64,000 bases of DNA from Microstegium vimineum. Lineage: Eukaryota; Streptophyta; Magnoliopsida; Poales; Poaceae. Shown here one piece after another: positions 33,946 through 44,772 of this stretch. The translations under genes and the position numbers were made by a program. The notes beneath the pieces were generated by a model that was not told where the DNA came from, did not search any database, and saw only the letters and a program-made list of their open reading frames with translations. The first letter of the stretch is position 1, and each line of letters begins with the position of its first letter. The stretch is taken from contig CM039126.1 of NCBI GenBank assembly GCA_022036555.1, forward strand, positions 2,940,676-3,004,675. The letters run 5' to 3'.

Positions 33946-33968
33946 CTCTCTCTCTCTCTCTCTCTCTC
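33946..33968 (-). repeat. GA repeat in the presumptive BPC 5' leader
   Basis: 23 nt of uninterrupted CT on the plus strand (GA on the minus strand), the sequence that BPC proteins bind. Confidence 0.85.
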
Positions 33969-34165
33969 GCTCGCTCGTCCTCTCTCGTTTTTTTTTTGGC
34001 TGGTGGGGGTTGGGGGAGCAGCCGGGTGGGAGTGCAGTGCGGACTTGCGGTCCGTGTAGAGATGGAGGTAATGGGATGGCCCACTTGTCATAGGGAGACG
34101 GGGAAGGGAGGGAGGGAGATGTGGATGTGGCTGCGGCTGCGGCTCAGGGAGGATCCAATCCAACA

Positions 34166-34175
34166 ATATATATAT
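34166..34175 (-). promoter_or_regulatory. Candidate TATA box of the BPC gene
   Basis: ATATATATAT (minus strand) lies about 200 bp upstream of the GA repeat. A second TATA-like run lies at about 34205-34215. Assignment is by position only. Confidence 0.4.
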
Positions 34176-34215
34176 GGTTGAAAAAGAGCAACACTCCTTT
34201 TCCATATATATATAT

Positions 34216-35516
34216 AGGTGGCCAGATTGTATCGATATCGTTTAATACAGTACTTCTCATCAGTGTTTTAAAAGAGTATCTAGATCATTCTGCTTCATCA
34301 CTAGTGTGTCAAGTCATCTAGTGTGAGTTCATCATGTTTATGCCTCGGATCCGCTAAATGGGTTGCCTCTGCAGCAAAGGCTCACCAGGCACGTGACTAC
34401 TACGAATGTGCCTAAGCTGCAGCAAGTCGTCCTGATCTGAACCTTCGGTGTCGAGGATCAGCAAAACCCAGGGGAAAACAGAATGGCCGGCCTCTGTTCA
34501 GGTCATCAGGTTTTCACGGACCTCACCTCACTCACACGGTCCAGCCCCAAGCGTCCCGACGCTACAGCCCCCCACTGTCCCGGGATGCCTCCCCTGTGAC
34601 GCGTGTGCAGTGCGCACCCAACGTTTGTCTGCTGCTGCTGCCGCCGCCGCTCAAGCTTATCCATTGGCAATGAGAGCTTCCCCAATACAACCTTTTTATT
34701 TGTAGCCTTAAATACTATGTATACTCGATAAAAAAAATAGATATTCTAAATTTGTCATAGTCTCTTGGTAAAGATATATATGTTTAAAGAGAGAGAAAAT
34801 AGTTTATACTAAAAAAAGAAAAAGAGAAAGAAAATAAATATATGACATAATAAAAAGAAAAAGTCACTTAATAATCTTAATATTTACTTATACGAAATCA
34901 CAAATAGTATTAGCCTTCGTTGATCATGGTCTGAAGAAAGAGAATCCCGAAGCTTCTCGATCTCGTCCTCGTCCGTACACCATGAACATCCTCAGCTCAC
35001 TACTGAACCGTACTGTATCGCGGCGGTACAGTTCCGTTCTTCTTCCCAAGCAGCAGCAGCATCCAGAAGCTTGAGGTGAGTACTCAACCTTGACAGCAAT
35101 CACCCAGATGCTTGAAGATGAGCCAGCTCCAGTGTTCGAGACTAATAACACGATGATCTGATTCATCAGCCTAATCACAAACACACGCTGAACACACGAC
35201 TATTGTACACCAATGATATGATAATGGATAAACAGCATCATCATCACCGGAAGCTTACAAAAGCGCGCGCTTTTTATTGTCATCACACCACACTGGTTAC
35301 GGTGCCGGTATTTACAACACTCTGCCGCAACACACGGCGGAGCAGAGCAGAGCCGAGCGCCCGGCGCGATCGATCGAGCCGCCGGAGACGACGACCACAG
35401 CACACAAGGTGCCAGTACTTCCTAGTTTCCTAGGACAACTACTGCCAGCTACTAGTATAATACACGGCGGCGCGCGCGCCGGGGCGAACAAGGACGGGTT
35501 GGTCGGTTGTTTCTTA
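34216..35516. other. Intergenic between BPC and histone H1 genes
   Basis: AT-rich middle (34680-34900) and mixed flanks. The part next to 35516 should include the H1 3' UTR. No gene supported. Confidence 0.55.
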
Positions 35517-36310
35517 TCAGGCGCTGGCCTTGTTGGCCTTCTTGCCAGCGGCAGCGGCGGCGGCACGGGCGGACTTGGGTTTGGGCTGCGCGGGCGCCGG
35601 GGCCACCTTCCTCGCCCGCTTCGCGCGCACCTTCCGTGCCTCCCTGGGCGGCGGCGCCGCCGCGACGGCAGCCGCCGGCTTCTTCTTGGCCGGCGCGGGC
35701 GCGGCGGGCCTCTTGCGCTTGGCCGTTCCGGCCGTCGGCTTCTTCTCCGCCTTCGCGGCCGCCGCCTTCTTCTCCTCGGCCGCGGCGAGCTTGAACGAGG
35801 CCTTGACCTTGACGAGGCGGCCCTTGGCGGCGAACCCGCGCAGCTGCACGGCCAGCACCTTGCGGTAGTTGGCCGGGAGCACGTCCCGGTGCTTCTCCCC
35901 GATGTGCTTCGCGATCGCGTACGGACTCGCCCCGACCTTGCCGGCGGCGTCCTGCGACTGGATCGCCTCCTTGATCATCTGATTCATCGATCATCCACCC
36001 ATGGCACAGCGACGACAGAGTCCACCGTCAGAATCAGTCCACGGATGAGCATCAGAACCGACAAGAAGACGACGGCATCTTTGCTCACCTCGAAGTAGGG
36101 CGGGTGGTGCGGCCCGGTGGACTTGGGCTTCCTGCTCCGGGGCTTCCTCGCCTTCTTCTCCTTCTCCTTCTTCACCTCACCGCCCTCCTCGGCCTTCTTC
36201 CCCTCCTCCACCTTCTCCGGCGTCTCCACAACCTCCTCCGCCTTCTCCGGCGTCTCCACCACCTCGGCGACAGCGACGGCCGGAGCAACTTCCTCAGTCA
36301 CGGTGGCCAT
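35517..36310 (-). CDS. Linker histone H1
   Basis: Two exons: 36089-36310 and 35517-35978, intron 110 bp with GT-AG ends; 227 residues. The acidic/basic N terminus holds a 10-residue tandem repeat (EVVETPEKAE / EVVETPEKVE, about 16-36). The winged-helix globular domain (H15, about 68-138) starts HPPYFEMIKEAI and contains SPYAIAKHI and LRGFAAKGRLVKVK. The intron cuts the domain after the first residues, as in plant H1 genes. The C-terminal tail is Lys/Ala/Pro-rich, as needed to neutralise linker DNA. The ATG at 36310 is chosen because an upstream in-frame ATG would add residues outside the family and would lie nearer the TATA box. The promoter carries the plant histone octamer. Confidence 0.95.
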
Positions 36311-36427
36311 GATCAGAAACCAACCAGTGATCACTCACTCACTCCACCCTCTTTCAGTCTGCGTGTGACGCAAGCTCGCAGTGGGCCAGTGGGGCTTGAC
36401 GAGTCGCAGCTGGTCTATGGCGCGCGA

Positions 36428-36433
36428 TTTATA
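36428..36433 (-). promoter_or_regulatory. TATA box of histone H1 gene
   Basis: TATAAA on the minus strand, about 118 bp upstream of the start codon. Confidence 0.75.
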
Positions 36434-36473
36434 GCCGGCGACGGCGGGCTCCGATTGGCCGGCCGCGGGCGCA

Positions 36474-36481
36474 CGCGGATC
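36474..36481 (-). promoter_or_regulatory. Histone promoter octamer CGCGGATC
   Basis: An exact CGCGGATC (reverse orientation relative to the gene), about 40 bp upstream of the TATA box. This octamer is an established element of plant histone promoters linked to S-phase and meristem expression. Confidence 0.75.
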
Positions 36482-36869
36482 GGGATCCTCGGCCGGAGCA
36501 TCCGGGGCGTCCACGTGGCCGCTGCGATGCGGTCGTCAGCCCCCGGATGGTTCTCGACTTTTCGCGCAGCCGTGCGTGGAGGCGTCGGTTCGAGGAGGGT
36601 GTGTTTTCGCGTGTTTTTGGGTGGGTGGTTTGGAGGACGAATTCGGCGTGGTTTTTTGGGGGTTTGGTTGCGGAATTTGGGATTTGAGTGAAATTCGGAG
36701 TCAGATGGGTGCGGGGGATTTGGAATTTCGAAGAATGGTTTTGGTTTGAAGGAGAATTTCGGAGGTTTGTGAATGGGTGTGCGTTTTGTGCTTGTGTTGG
36801 GGAGAGGCTCAAGGTTTGTACGGTTTGGGGATGGTTAGAGGTGCGCCTCGACGTTAGCCACGTCGCCTG

Positions 36870-39358
36870 AGTTCATGCTTATGCTATCATTGATTGTTTT
36901 CGTCCTATCTTAGAAATCATATGCCCCCTTCATCTCTAAAAAAAATGTAATTTTATAAAATTATCATATTTTATATTTAACTAATTATAGATAAAATCAT
37001 ATAGGTAATTATAAGGATACGTATAGATTTAAAGGTACATATGAATCTTTATTCCACCAAAGAGTGTTTGGTTCGCTGGACGAATGTACACGGAACAGTT
37101 CAATTCTAACTCTGGACCAGCGACTCAAAGGCGATTGTGCTAATCAATGAGTGACCATTTTCGTGAAAGTTAACCCCCGGTCGACCTTACCACCTTAACA
37201 TCGTTCTATTTTTAGCAAAAATAAATTTTGTAACTTTCCACTTTAGAAAATTTAAGAGTATATATAACTTTTACATATAGCTTACTTCATGACAACTTAT
37301 TACATTTTATCTTACAGAGTTATACTTACAACTTTTATCTTACAAAAATCATCGCCACAATCTTACATCATCTCTTTTGTATAGGTTTTTTTACATAAAT
37401 GTGTTCGGTTTATGGTTTCTATGGCTGATAACCCGACTTTAGTTATTATTTTATCGCGACACAAAATAGTAGACCGTGTCTAATAAGTTAAGTGAACATG
37501 CTATGTTTTTAAACAACTTAGCATGATAACTTTTCTATGTGACTTTTATTACTACCTTATTTATTGTCTTACCATAATTGTTAGCACTTGAACTTAACAT
37601 AAAAATTTCTCAACATAAATTTAGTAGCGTATTTTTAATAAATAAATTGTACGATAACATAACTTATAGGCATAAGTTTTCGTTGTCTACCAAATTTCTT
37701 TTATGCATAACTTGTTCTAGACAAACTTCTAAACTAAATGTTCATGGCATATAGAGAAAAGAATGATAGGTCAATATATAAATAAAAGGAAATGAAAAAG
37801 AAAAGAAAATAAAAAGGCAAAAATTATGTGAACGTGGAATGACTCGCTCCACATTGAGCTTGTGATGAGGAGGGAAAAAAGAAGGAAAAAGAAATGTGGG
37901 TCTTATTGTGTTGAATAGTTGTGTTGAGATGTGTTCGCTCTAGACAAATGATTACAAATTTGGATTTAAAGTTCATAACACGCAACTTATCAATCAGACA
38001 ATTTTATACCTAAAAATTAAGAAAGGTAGTTATAGATTAATAATACGAAGAATACAAGAAAAACAAAGGTAAAAACAAAAGGAAATATAAAAGAAAAAAA
38101 AACGAGAGATGAAAAAAATGAAAAAGTCGCTGATTAGAGTTGAAAAAAAGATACAAATCTTATAAGTTCTTCTCTCTTTTCCAAATTCTCTGATTATTTG
38201 TGATCACCTGCAAGAACGATCCAATTTGGAATTGTGCTGTACCGCTCATTTGCACTGCTCGTACGGCCCGAGGGGCCTAGCCGAACAGTACTGGTGTGCC
38301 CCGTTTGCACGCACGCGGGACGGACATGTTGTTCCGAATCACCGTCGAATTGGATTTTGACGTTACTGTTTAGTTTGCAAAACGGACCCAACTATTTCGG
38401 CTAAACCCATAAAAGCTTGCTCGAGAGAAATAACCTGGGCCAAAAGCTACTGTACTAGAATCGAGTCACGAGCGTATTCAAAAACCCATTTTATTTCTGT
38501 TGAATCGTATTTCAACCTGGGCCAAAGCTACTGTACTTGAATCGGCTTACGTACGTTAGCAAAAAGCCCTTTTCATGTCTGTTGCAGATTGGCCCAAATC
38601 CATACTTGCTCCCTTCGACCAAAAGAGTCGTATACGAACTGGGCTTAGAAAGACGACCCAAAGATACACACTGCAAATCGATTTGAAAACCGACCCAAAT
38701 TCGATAACGTGTTGCACGTGCTTCCCCGGTTCTACCCATTTGGACAAAACGCGCGCTGTCCCCAATCCTAACTTTGCCGACACGTTAGGACAGACCCGGC
38801 ATTACATTTCAAACCATAGCTGCCAAATTGACCGGACCAAATTGACATCGCAAGTAGAAACAAGTAGAAACCATACACAGGCTGAGGTAAGCAAGGACAG
38901 CCCATGGCGACGCACGTGACACGGCGGAAACTACAGGACGGCAGGCTCCCACGTCGGCAGATTCCGGCGACCCACAAACCCCCACCACCACAACAATAAA
39001 ACCAACCGTACCAAACACGGGCAACCACGGCAAGGCACCTACACAAACAGTGTAATTATAAAAACACGAATTATAACAATTAATTAACTAATAGTCTGTT
39101 TAACAGGATCGCTTCGGGACGAAGCCACCTATGGTAATAATAAAATAACACAGCACAAAATAGACTTAAATGTAAAGCTGTTTTTACACTGCTACTAACC
39201 AAACCAACCGACGACGCTAACACAGATCTTAGCCAACTACTACTTCTCCATAAGAAGTCTAGGAACTTGGCGGACGGGAGGAGATCAACAAGCAGACGGT
39301 TCCAAATCGAACTCCTCCCTCTTTCCCTCTCCACCGAGGTACGGCAACGACGATACGC
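36870..39358. other. Intergenic, AT-rich
   Basis: 2.5 kb between the H1 promoter and the H3.3 3' end. Very AT-rich from 36890 to 38200. The part next to 39358 would be the H3.3 3' UTR. Short palindromic stretches suggest decayed miniature elements but none has clear ends. No gene supported. Confidence 0.55.
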
Positions 39359-39863
39359 TTACGCGCGCTCGCCACGGATGCGGCGGGCGAGCTGGATGTC
39401 CTTGGGCATGATGGTGACACGCTTGGCGTGGATGGCGCAGAGGTTGGTGTCCTCGAACAGCCCGACGAGGTAAGCCTCTGCGGCCTCCTGGAGCGCCAGC
39501 ACGGCGTGGCTCTGGAACCGCAAGTCCGTCTTGAAGTCCTGCGCGATCTCGCGGACCAGGCGCTGGAACGGGAGCTTCCGGATTAGCAGCTCCGTGCTCT
39601 TCTGGTACTTGCGGATCTCGCGCAGCGCCACCGTCCCTGGCCTGTACCTGTGTGGCTTCTTCACGCCGCCGGTTGTCGGCGCCGACTTCCTCGCCGCCTG
39701 CATCGACAACAACGACAAGCGGTTCAGGACGAAACCCTAAAGAACAGATCAACAGATCGAAACGGGATGAGGAACGGTCGGACGAACTAACCTTGGTGGC
39801 GAGCTGCTTGCGGGGCGCCTTGCCTCCGGTGGACTTGCGGGCGGTCTGCTTCGTACGGGCCAT
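39359..39863 (-). CDS. Replacement histone H3.3
   Basis: Two exons: 39792-39863 (24 codons, MARTKQTARKSTGG...) and 39359-39697, intron 94 bp; 136 codons with the initiator Met, the exact H3 length. The four positions that separate plant H3.3 from H3.1 are all H3.3-type (numbering without Met): Thr31, Tyr41, His87, Leu90. Replacement histones are deposited outside S phase at transcribed genes. The presence of an intron also fits H3.3, since plant H3.1 genes lack introns. It lies on the same strand as the H1 gene, about 3 kb away. Confidence 0.97.
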
Positions 39864-39988
39864 CTCTTCCTCCTCGGCGGCGGCTTCTCCTCTTCTCTCC
39901 TCGGCGACTTTGCTTGCCTGGACGGATCGACGAACTCGGGCGGGCGCGGTGATGCGAATAGTGGGAGAAAAGTGGGGCGCGGGGGGAG

Positions 39989-39996
39989 TTATATAG
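39989..39996 (-). promoter_or_regulatory. TATA box of histone H3.3 gene
   Basis: CTATATAA on the minus strand, about 126 bp upstream of the start codon, in a G-rich flank. Confidence 0.7.
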
Positions 39997-40401
39997 TCGC
40001 GGGAGACAGAGGGGAACGGGGTGGGCGGCAGGAGACGCGTGGACCGAGGCGGTCTCGTGTGACCGTTGGGAAAGTGGATACGGGATGCGAGTCGGGATCG
40101 GACGGCGCGGGGTGGCCGGGAGAAAACACACGATCCGTGGGAGGGTCGAGGCGAGGCGGTGATTGGTTGGATGAAGGGGAGGCACGGATCGGTGACGTGG
40201 CGGTGAGGATGGGCCAGGGCTAGCAGCGACCGCTGCCGGTGTGGGCTGGGCTGGGCTTTTTGCCGCGGAACGCGCGCCCCTGGTGGTGGAATCGGTTTTG
40301 GACTCCGTACGAGGAGAGACGGAAACTGCCGTTCTGGTTTGGGCCTCCTTCAGCACGCTTTCACTTTCCATGGCGTACAGTTTTTCTTTGGAATTATTTT
40401 T

Positions 40402-40482
40402 CCATTTGAGCCTACCCCGTCCATTTGGGAGGCAATTCTTTCCGTTTGCCGGACTAGTGGAGATACGGAACTTGGTGCTCAT
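40402..40482 (+). pseudogene. 81-bp fragment of the DYW PPR gene
   Basis: Nearly identical to the PPR coding region at about 48767-48847 (opposite strand): it encodes PFEPTPSIWEAILS then CRTSGD.ELGAH. Flanking DNA on both sides is unrelated. Confidence 0.85.
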
Positions 40483-40602
40483 AATGTTGGTCTCGCCATG
40501 TATACAATCCGTGTTAACTAAGCTAATGCCAGCAAAACAAAAAACAAGCAATGAAAAGAGTGCACTACGTATGCAACACAAGTGTAGTCTGAATAATCCT
40601 AA

Positions 40603-40915
40603 GGGGTGTTTGTTTCCCACGTCTAAACTTTAGATCTGTCACATCGTATATTTAGACACTAATTTAGAGTATTAAATATAGACTAATTACAAAACTCAAT
40701 ACACATATTGAATCTAATTTACGAGATGAATGTATTAAGTCTAATTAATCCATGATTTGACAATGTGATGCTACAGTAAACATTTAGTTTCATCTCGCTA
40801 ATTAGTCTACTCATGTGTAATTAGTTTTATAATTAGTTTATATTTAGTCTGTCTAATTACCATTCAAATGTTTGATGTGACATAGTCTAAACTTTAAGCT
40901 CAGAATCCCAATACC
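40603..40915. mobile_element. Probable decayed miniature inverted-repeat element
   Basis: Sub-terminal inverted repeats: TCTAAACTTTAGATCTGTCACATC near 40623 pairs with GATGTGACATAGTCTAAACTTTA near 40877. The interior is the AT-rich 'GAGTATTAAATATAGACTAATTA' type common in grass Harbinger MITEs. The outer ends are degraded, so boundaries are approximate. Confidence 0.5.
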
Positions 40916-42115
40916 CTATAATACACATATGATGTTTTGATAATTTCAGGTAAGGAAGAATGTTGTCATGTTGGACGAGTAAAGTTGGTCACAAAGGTGG
41001 CAAGACAATAGCAATTCCGTGTCTCTTTTTATCTGGACCTTAGGCGTCCCCAACGGCCTTCAAATCGTCGGCTTCCCTGAAATGCTATTGGATGTTGCGG
41101 AGAGAGAAGAACTAGCTAGCGCTTGCACAATCGCTGGTCTCGCACGGAGTCCAAAAAGGTTCCCTCTCCATCTCCACTTTCCTAATTTTTTTATTGTTTC
41201 TGGTTTCTAAATTGACTGGCAATTTATTTCTTCCGTTGCGGACGCTCTTAACTGTTGTTACTGGCAGTCTGGCACGTGCCATTGGAGGTTGTGCCTTCAT
41301 GGTTTACTGTACGTTGGTTTTTGATCGAGGGTCCACCTCATTCGAAGGCGAGTTCATCCGTTACGTGACAATTGCATCAGCTAGCCTACGATTTTGACTA
41401 GTTGAATAGTGTTATGTGAGAGTGAATAAGTTAAAATAAACTAAAATAAACTGAAACGGGTTCAAGACCATCCCTCCCGTGGTTGAAGGCACCCCCACAT
41501 ATTGCTGTATAAACTATATATGGGTGCTAGTTTGGATGGACACTCCATTTCCGCCGGCATTTCTAACCTAGCGGACGCTTGTTGGGTGTGCTATTCTAAT
41601 GTCTTGATCAGATCGGTGCCCGTGAAGAAGGGTTGGTTGGCAACACTAGCAATAAGCATAGCCTAGTAAAGCGTGTGATCTGATAGGGAACAAAAATAGA
41701 CGCACGAAAAAGGTTTACATCAGGTATGCAAGATGAGTATTCCGCAAAAGAAATCGGCTTGTTCGGTTGATAGGTTTTTTAGCTAATATAAGCTAGCTAA
41801 TGTTTTTTACTATTTTTTGTGAGAGAAAAACATTGTATCATAACTGATAAGTTCAAGCAAACAAATATTGATCTAATTTTATCTTGGCTGTGCTCATTCT
41901 CACTTACGGTGAATATGCTCACTACAAGGCAATGGGTTACACCAATGATACAATGGAAATACCAAATTATGTAAAGATCAAATGTCACCTCTGTATCAAC
42001 CTATATATGCATGAGTTGTTGCTGTCTGTGTAGTCCAAAAATCACGATGGGCAATTACCTTGGGAATTTCAAGTAACTACGAAAGGGAGAGCATGGTTTT
42101 GAAACTAACTACCTC
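40916..42115. other. Intergenic without a supported gene
   Basis: AT-rich with small open frames that resemble nothing I recognise. A further inverted-repeat remnant lies near 41765-41870. Confidence 0.5.
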
Positions 42116-42371
42116 GGCTGTGTTTAGTTCCACCAAAAACCCCAAACTTTAGCACTATGTAAAAAGAAGATTCTCCGTCACATCAAACTTGCGATATATG
42201 TATGGAGTATTAAATGTAGACGAAATCAAAAACTAATTGCACAGTTTCCTTTAACTTCGCGAGACGAATCTTTTAAGCCTAATTAGTCCATGATTGGACA
42301 CTAATTGTCAAATACAACCGGAAAGTGCTACGAGATTTTTTTTAGCAACTTTTCAGCATCTAAACACAGCC
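42116..42371. mobile_element. Harbinger/Tourist-type MITE with CTC target duplication
   Basis: 256 bp with perfect 12-bp terminal inverted repeats GGCTGTGTTTAG / CTAAACACAGCC. It is flanked by CTC at 42113-42115 and 42372-42374. Interior motifs (TTCTCCGTCACATC, GAGTATTAAATGTAGAC, TTAGTCCATGATTGGACA) match a very common grass MITE family. Confidence 0.82.
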
Positions 42372-42440
42372 CTCATCGGGCAACTCCAGCATGTTGGCCA
42401 TCTCTGCCAGGAAATTAATTTGCCCATGCAATCTCATCTG

Positions 42441-42525
42441 TAAGGAAAGTTGAAATTGCTAAGGAGATGGCATTCATACTCGAAGATGAGTTTAATGCCC
42501 AGGGGTTTCCAACTAACGTCAACGT
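42441..42525. repeat. Exon-like repeat shared with 47592-47676
   Basis: About 85 bp, roughly 88 percent identical to 47592-47676 by eye. One frame reads RKVEIAKEMAFILEDEF, which looks coding, but no gene surrounds either copy. Confidence 0.7.
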
Positions 42526-42951
42526 TGCTTCTTCGGCTTCTTAGGTGAAGCCTTTGAAAAAAAAAACAACAAAAAACAAACAAACAAACAAAACAAAACT
42601 GGCAAACAGAGCCGGTTAAGACTATGATGATTCAGGAGCCAAAACCAGGCAAAGCAAAGCTAACCAATATCCAGAAGGTGGTCACATACATGTCACAGGA
42701 TGAGTAGATTAGAGAGCTACAGTTTGATGATGTTTCAAAATCGAAGTGTCCTCGCAAAATTACTCTCCTCATTCACAAGGCAGTTACTGAGTTACTACTA
42801 CATGCTGTTGCAATTGCAGTGGAAAGCAATAACGTTCATGACATGCAACCAGATTCAGGCAGGTCTAACCATGAACAGAAGATTCTGGTGGATGAGCCAG
42901 CCAAGACAGTAGTAACAAGTGAGGAGAGGGCGAAGCAAGGCATCAATCAGT

Positions 42952-43649
42952 TCAACCGGCGAGCGGGTTGGCGTGGATGGTGAAGCGGTTGATCCTGATC
43001 TCGGCGAGGGGCCTGTCTCCAGGTCCTGTCGGCTCCTTCTCCATGAGGTCGAGCACCTCGAAGCCGTGGATGACCTTGCCGAAGATGACGTAGTGACCGT
43101 TGAGATGCCGCTGCTTGGAGTAGGTGATGAAGAACTGGCTGCCGTTGGTGTTGGGCCCGCTGTTCGCCATCGACATGATCCCCCTCTTGTTGTGCTGCCC
43201 AGCAAACCAATTTCTCGTCGTCAGAGGCAGAGCAGAGGATTCAATCATTCGAGAAACCAAGCAAGCAAGCAATCGAGAAAACCAACCAAAGCACTAACCA
43301 ACCTTGCGGTTCCCCCTGAACTCGTCGGCGAACTTGGTGCCCCAGATGGAGGTGCCACCCTTGCCGGTGCCAGTAGGGTCGCCGCCCTGGATCATGAAGC
43401 CCTTGATGTTGCGGTGGAAGATCGTGCCATCATAGTAGCCGCTGGCGCAGAGCGCCAGGAAGTTCTCCGCCGTGCGCGGCACCAGGTCGCAGAACACCTC
43501 GCACTTGATGTCGCCCAGGTTCGTGTGCAGCGTCACCGACTGCCGCAGCCACAACAATCCATCCGTCGATTCAGTCAGCACTGGGTGGGTACGATAGGAT
43601 ACAGATGGAGCGAACTGAGGAGCGAGGGACGGGAGAGAAGGCTTACCAT
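42952..43649 (-). CDS. PPIL3/CYP18-1-like cyclophilin, second copy
   Basis: Same layout as 27776-28438: a start-codon-only first exon (43647-43649), then 43303-43539 and 42952-43194, introns 107 and 108 bp, 160 residues, all junctions GT-AG. It keeps FHRNIKGFMIQGGD and NGSQFFIT but differs in the loop FRGNRK (FRESLK in copy 1), at the MANSGPN site and in KQRHLNGHYVIFGKV. Frame and length are intact and many differences are silent, so it looks functional. It lies head-to-head with a fragment of DUF4220, mirroring the pair at 25-28 kb. Confidence 0.92.
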
Positions 43650-43869
43650 GGTGACGCCGCGCGGAGCGTGGAAGGAGGCGCGGAGAAGGCCGGCGAGACG
43701 GCGAGGCAGCAGGCAAGTGTTTGTGGTTTATGCTGTGCTCGGGCCGGAGGAGGAAGGCGTAGACGAATCTGCTGGAAGGCGGCGTGGGCTGTGTTGGGTT
43801 CGTTAGTTGTTGGGCCAAAGTATGGCCCAGGAAAACGCTGCCATCGGATTGCTTGCGCAGCACGTGTTA

Positions 43870-43972
43870 GAGGAAGAGGGATGCTTGCGCAGCAAGTTAC
43901 AGACCATTCTCGTCCTATGGCTGATGTTGAACTGCAAATGTCGAAACAGAAGCTACGCTGCAACCAGCTTTG
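43870..43972 (+). pseudogene. DUF4220 fragment beside the second cyclophilin
   Basis: About 100 bp reads LQTILVLWLMLNCKCRNRSY, matching LQIILVLWLMLNSKGRNRSY of copy B (about residues 117-140). No more of the gene follows. Confidence 0.82.
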
Positions 43973-44772
43973 TGTTACTGACCAGCTTTCAAACTTCATT
44001 CATATTACGCCCTGTAAGTACGCTATAATTTTTCATTTTGTTTTAGGATAGGCTATACCGTGACTAAGCTCATCGCCAGCCTAATATAATTCGTAGACCA
44101 CACGCCGTCTTCGCACCTGGGCGACATCGCTATACCGTGACTAAGCTCATCGCCAGCCTATAATAGGTTTTTTTTTTTTTTGAGAATTGTCTTCGCACGA
44201 TAGTTGCCAGACCGTTCGGGATTTATAGGACAGGATTTATAGGACAAGAAGGCAAATAAAGAAAAATTCCAAATGAATGCTGCGCTATGTCATACTACAA
44301 CAACACTATACACAATGTCATCATGCAGGCGGTAGAGCCACTGACTAGTTCGGTGCTCTCCTCGTTCACTTCTCCAAGATCACCTTATGGAAAACTTGCT
44401 TTCCAGAACAGTTCGGCCTCTCCACAGGCAGAGCCTCGCCAATCGATTTGGCCGGAGGAGTGAGCTTCAACTTGGCACCGCTTCGGCACGGGCCCCTCCC
44501 CCTCCCATAAGAAAGGAATTTTGCTCAAACGACCAAATGAATGCATTTTTTGTAAGATGGCCCAAGTCCTTTGTTATTAATACAAATGTTACATCACCGC
44601 TTGCAACCTTTTACTATACAAGCATAACTATATTGACTATCCAATATCTCGATAATAATCGTTGAAATTTGACCAAAACAAAAGAAACTATATAATGTAC
44701 AGATGAAGAATCATGATCGTGCTGGTCAGCTTTGCTGTTCGGCAAATGCTGCTACATCGGTACATCCTAGTC
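43973..44772. other. Intergenic without a supported gene
   Basis: Includes a short direct repeat (CTATACCGTGACTAAGCTCATCGCCAGCCTA-type, near 44052 and 44131) and a T run. The part next to 44772 may be the 3' UTR of the BRF1-like gene. Confidence 0.5.

Noticed and set aside
33690..34205. Overlapping long open frames on both strands near 34 kb
   Set aside because: Low-complexity Arg/Pro/Ser products over a GC-rich leader and a CT repeat; better explained as the BPC 5' leader and promoter.
35277..36098. Long plus-strand open frame across the histone H1 gene
   Set aside because: It is the antisense of the Lys/Ala-rich H1 coding region and has no family features; the minus strand gives a full H1 with a proper intron.
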